Positions 61,588 through 64,000 of a stretch of DNA of 64,000 nt are shown in pieces. The notes under the pieces are model-generated. The model was not told the origin of the DNA. It did no database searches and saw nothing but the letters and a program-made list of their open reading frames with translations. Origin of the DNA: Luteibacter sp. OK325 (GTDB lineage Bacteria; Pseudomonadota; Gammaproteobacteria; Xanthomonadales; Rhodanobacteraceae); contig NZ_QAOX01000002.1 in NCBI RefSeq assembly GCF_003050935.1, positions 62,001-126,000 on the forward strand, read 5' to 3'. Made by a program: the position numbers and the translations under genes. The stretch's first letter is position 1. Each line of letters opens with the position of its first letter.

Positions 61588-62730
61588 TTACAGCTGCGTC
61601 GCATGGTGCGTCGTGGAGAAGCGGACGCGGTCGGTCATGCGATCGACACGCACATGCGGCAGGCTGTCGACGTAAGCGATGAAGGCCTCGGGATCGCGGG
61701 CGTGGAACACGCCGCTGATACGTTTGCGTGCCAGCTCCGGATCATCCACGACGAGCGGCTTCGTCGAGTACGCGTTGAAGCGGCGCGCCACTTCGGCGAC
61801 GGTCGCATCATGGAAACGGATGTCTTCGGGAAGCCATTGCGTGGTGGCCACCACGTTCGCCTGGCCGTGTCCGGTGACGTGACCATCCGCGTCCACGCGG
61901 GCCGTTTCACCGCCGCGCAGATCCACGAGGCGATCGCGGGGTGCGGGTGTACCGGTCAGTCGTGCGCGCGCCCTTGCCAGCCACGGGGAGGGCAGGTTCC
62001 ACACGGACACCTGACCGCTGACGACCGTCACCTGCGCGGCGCCGTCGCTGCGCTGTACATCGAAGACGGTGCCGACATCGTCGATCTGCTGGCGACCCAC
62101 CGTGACCTTCATCGGCCGGGCGGCATCCTTGCCGATGTCGAACGAGGCACTGCCCTGGACCAGTTCGATATGACGGGCAGCGGTATCGAAGCGGACGACC
62201 ATGGCGCTTTGCGGCGAGAGTTGCACGACGGTGTCGTCGTCGAGCGTGACCTCGCGAACATCGATGCCTGCGGCGTAGCGGATGCCGGGCTCGGCGGGTG
62301 ATGGCCAGGTGGCGGTGAGGCTGCCGCAGGCCAGGAGGACGGTTGCTGCTGCGGCTGTCCAGCGCAATACCCTGGTTCGACGTTGTCGCGGTCTGGCATC
62401 GCCGATGAATCGGCTCCCACCAACAGCATCCGCACCTCCTTGTGGGAGCCGATTCATCGGCGATGGGTGCTCGCCAAGAACACCAGCCCGCAGCGCAACC
62501 ACCGCACTCTCACTCCCGGCAAGCTCCCGCAACTCCTCCAACGACATCTCCTCCGCCGCCGTGGCCGCCCGCAAATCCCCATGCATCTGCGCCATCGCCA
62601 AGTACTCCGCCACGTGCTCGGGCGAGCGGCGCAGCCAGCGCATGAACTGCGCCTGCGTGCGCGCATCGGGCGCGTCCTGCATGTCGAGGTACCAGGTGGC
62701 CGCTTCCTCGGTGAGGCGCCGGTCATTCAT
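61588..62730 (-). CDS. fecR: FecR-family anti-sigma regulator with in-frame REP insertion
   Basis: The 380-residue inner-membrane protein has a cytoplasmic N-terminal DUF4880-type domain (about 5-60, EEAATWYLDMQDAPDARTQA), one membrane helix (about 121-139), the FecR domain (about 160-270) and a C-terminal DUF4974-like domain that meets the receptor. Residues about 86-112 (GEHPSPMNRLPQ and GGSRFIGDA) are translated from a REP-like pair at 62398-62464, so the cytoplasmic linker was lengthened by repeat insertion without breaking the frame. The start at 62730 overlaps the sigma gene's stop by eight bases. Confidence 0.92.
   Translation of the reverse strand: MNDRRLTEEAATWYLDMQDAPDARTQAQFMRWLRRSPEHVAEYLAMAQMHGDLRAATAAEEMSLEELRELAGSESAVVALRAGVLGEHPSPMNRLPQGGADAVGGSRFIGDARPRQRRTRVLRWTAAAATVLLACGSLTATWPSPAEPGIRYAAGIDVREVTLDDDTVVQLSPQSAMVVRFDTAARHIELVQGSASFDIGKDAARPMKVTVGRQQIDDVGTVFDVQRSDGAAQVTVVSGQVSVWNLPSPWLARARARLTGTPAPRDRLVDLRGGETARVDADGHVTGHGQANVVATTQWLPEDIRFHDATVAEVARRFNAYSTKPLVVDDPELARKRISGVFHARDPEAFIAYVDSLPHVRVDRMTDRVRFSTTHHATQL
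62398..62464. repeat. REP-like pair inside fecR
   Basis: An inverted GATTCATC unit (62398-62421) and a direct one (62440-62464) with the usual GGGTGCTCGCC tail lie entirely inside the fecR reading frame. All other clusters in the window lie between genes or at gene ends. Confidence 0.9.
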
Positions 62731-63241
62731 AACGTGCCATCCCTTGCCGACACGCGGCCAATCCCTTGACGATGTACTTCTTGACCATGTTCGACGAGAT
62801 CGAAAGCCGCTCACCGATCTCCCGGTAGGAGAGGTCGTCGCGGTAGTGCATCACCAGCACGGCGCGGCATTTAGGCGACAACCGGCCGATCAGGGTGGCC
62901 AGCCGCTGGCGACGCAGCGCTCGATCGACGTCGGCACCGGCGTGGCATGGCGTCGCCAGGCGTTCGATCACTTCTTCGAGGCCCTCGCTGCTGATGGGCG
63001 CGCGCTGTTGCATCTGCGCGTGCTCCTTGACCAGGTTGGCCGCAACGGTGAACAGGTACGCCTCGGGGTTGCGCACCGCACCGGCGCTGGCATCGCCCGA
63101 GCGGAGCAGACGCAGGTAAACCTCCTGCACGAGGTCCTGCGCGTCCCAGCGATGCGAGACACGGCGAAGAAAATAGTTGGCGAGGGTGGGCCCTTTGTCG
63201 GCCAGCAGCCGCGCCCAGCTTTGCGGCGTCTCGGCGGACAC
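62723..63241 (-). CDS. fecI: ECF sigma factor (FecI-like)
   Basis: The 172-residue sigma-70 family protein has region 2 (about 12-80, WDAQDLVQEVYLRLLRSGDA) and region 4 (about 110-165, LSYREIGERLSISSNMVKKY). FecI-type sigma factors direct transcription of the cognate TonB receptor operon when released by FecR. It is the first gene of the fecI-fecR-receptor-phosphatase operon. ECF numbers cannot be assigned without a search. Confidence 0.92.
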   Translation of the reverse strand: MSAETPQSWARLLADKGPTLANYFLRRVSHRWDAQDLVQEVYLRLLRSGDASAGAVRNPEAYLFTVAANLVKEHAQMQQRAPISSEGLEEVIERLATPCHAGADVDRALRRQRLATLIGRLSPKCRAVLVMHYRDDLSYREIGERLSISSNMVKKYIVKGLAACRQGMARYE

Positions 63242-63294
63242 GTCGGCTCCAGGGGGATGCCGAGAGGCTAGGGGCCGAATGTTGCAACTTTACG

Positions 63295-63325
63295 TCAAGG
63301 CCGCGCGGGAGCCGCGCGGCCTTGA
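63295..63325 (-). terminator. Strong 14-bp hairpin between the orphan-domain and sigma genes
   Basis: TCAAGGCCGCGCGG, a three-base loop, then its perfect complement lies 34 bp past the stop of the 118-residue gene and 53 bp before the fecI start. No T-run follows on this strand, so it may stop transcripts weakly or protect a 3' end. Its outer edge also contributes a TTGAC that could serve as a -35 element for fecI. Confidence 0.55.
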
Positions 63326-63359
63326 TGGATCATCGTGGCGAAGGTCGTTGCCGGAGCGA

Positions 63360-63716
63360 TCAGCTACCGGTCGCGCACTTGTCGTTCTCGCACGCGAAGT
63401 CGACTTCCGCGCCCTTGCCGACCGTCAGGCTGATCTTGTTTCGGGTGTCGAGCACCTTGCCGTCTTTTTCGAGCGTGACGGTATAAGTCCCCATGGGGAT
63501 CGGCGAAATCTTGTAGCGACCGCTGTCGCTGATCGTCGCGTGACGCTGTGCGCCCGTATCGCTCTTGGCGGTCACCACGCCGCCGGCCGGACCCTGGCCA
63601 AACATGCTCGCGGTGGTTCCCTGGGCCTGGACAGGCGCGGCCGCCGTGGCGAACAGGGTCACGGCGACGGAGGTAGCGACGCCCAACAGGAACGCGCGAT
63701 AGCCGATGCTCTTCAT
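63360..63716 (-). CDS. Stand-alone carboxypeptidase-regulatory-like domain protein
   Basis: The 118-residue exported protein has a signal peptide (about 1-32, ending VQAQ) and a single beta-sandwich domain (about 33-110). Its mature sequence closely parallels the N-terminal domain of the Oar-like TonB receptor at 43-46 kb: both read FGQ.PA..., SDTG..R, then GR(Y/F), P.GTY.V.L..(D/G)GKV(L/V)DTR...L.VG.G.EV.F. It ends with a CENDKC cysteine pair. It lacks plug and barrel. It may be a soluble adaptor or a remnant of a receptor gene. The gene has its own ribosome-binding site (GGAG). Confidence 0.8.
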   Translation of the reverse strand: MKSIGYRAFLLGVATSVAVTLFATAAAPVQAQGTTASMFGQGPAGGVVTAKSDTGAQRHATISDSGRYKISPIPMGTYTVTLEKDGKVLDTRNKISLTVGKGAEVDFACENDKCATGS

Positions 63717-63945
63717 GGAACTCCTTTCTTTCGGACGGTGGGTTGGCCCCTAAGGTTGTATTTCAAGCGGCGTGCGCAAGAAAGTACCCCTGATGGAAAG
63801 ACTGTGTTGCCCCTGCGGAATCAATGGATGATCACTTCAATGACAAGCCAGCGTCAACGCCGGTCGGCGTGAATCTATGCCAGACTTCCGGCACTTGCCC
63901 GTCCCCACTCGGGCGCGTTCGTAAACCTGCCTCGAGGAACGATAC

Positions 63946-64000
63946 GTGAAGAAACTCATCAACGATCCGCTTCAGGTCGTCAGCGAAATGGTCGAGGGGC
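63946..64000 (+). CDS. dhaK: Dihydroxyacetone kinase subunit DhaK, 5' fragment
   Basis: The window ends 55 bases into this gene. The visible residues MKKLINDPLQVVSEMVEG match the conserved start of DhaK proteins (MKKxINDPxxVVxEMLEG). A GTG start is preceded by GAGGAA. The full enzyme would bind dihydroxyacetone covalently. The call rests on 18 residues. Confidence 0.65.
   Translation, partial: MKKLINDPLQVVSEMVEG

Noticed and set aside
1..64000. CRISPR arrays, tRNA, rRNA, insertion sequences and prophage genes
   Set aside because: No spaced direct repeats of CRISPR type, no cloverleaf with CCA-end context, and no transposase or phage genes were seen. The only repeats are the short hairpin family and one tandem repeat.

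Overview
The window is about 64 kb of GC-rich chromosome from a gammaproteobacterium. It most resembles Xanthomonadales, and within them the Rhodanobacteraceae (Luteibacter or Dyella type). This placement is an inference. It rests on three TonB-dependent receptors of Xanthomonas/Caulobacter and Oar types, a giant cyclic beta-glucan synthase, many sensor proteins, and about 20 copies of a short hairpin repeat (REP-like, GTAGGAGCCG... or GTGGGAGCCG...) lying between genes. I see no rRNA, tRNA, CRISPR array, prophage or insertion sequence.

Layout. 1-3.0 kb: an Evg/Bvg-like two-component pair. 3.0-9.6 kb: an aldo/keto reductase, a GAF-PAS-GGDEF diguanylate cyclase with a CRP/Clp-type site upstream, a HicB-like remnant, a type II NADH dehydrogenase and arginyl-tRNA synthetase. 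9.6-15.5 kb: an rclR/rclC-like reactive-chlorine module with an AhpD-like protein, a DUF1203 gene, an MFS exporter with a divergent LysR regulator, a DUF2459 gene and a small zinc-ribbon gene. 15.5-20.4 kb: a large TonB-dependent receptor, MarC and an AraC regulator. 20.6-24.2 kb: a four-gene operon of a small exported protein, a multicopper oxidase, an outer-membrane protein and a SCO1-type protein. 24.2-26.5 kb: a compact RiPP cluster made of a Trp/Asn/Gly-rich precursor, a GrrM-like radical SAM/SPASM enzyme and an exported protein of unknown function. 26.7-28.8 kb: an EmrB-type pump with its MarR regulator and likely operators. 28.9-33.8 kb: a CheB-CheR-PAS-kinase-receiver fusion and AlkB. 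34-42.4 kb: the NdvB-type cyclic beta-1,2-glucan synthase. 42.5-47.3 kb: two small proteins, an Oar-like TonB receptor, a frameshifted gene and a GY-rich exported protein. 47.5-56.6 kb: an MdtABC-type RND efflux operon with a NodT-type outer-membrane factor. 56.7-57.8 kb: a ChaA-type cation antiporter. 57.8-63.2 kb (reverse strand): an ECF sigma / FecR / TonB receptor / histidine acid phosphatase operon. 63.4-63.7 kb: an orphan receptor-type N-terminal domain. 63.9 kb to the end: the first codons of dhaK.

The recurring themes are cell-surface uptake (three TonB receptors, one with its own sigma/anti-sigma pair and a phosphatase), envelope and oxidant defence (multicopper oxidase, SCO1, RclC, AlkB, efflux pumps, cyclic glucan) and signalling. 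The most interesting system is the RiPP cluster at 24.2-26.5 kb, whose precursor carries eleven W-x-N motifs expected to become strained Trp-Asn cyclophanes. The second theme is the repeat family. One pair lies in frame inside fecR, another encodes the C-terminus of an AraC regulator, and repeat copies supply the stop codons of argS and of the CheB-CheR kinase.
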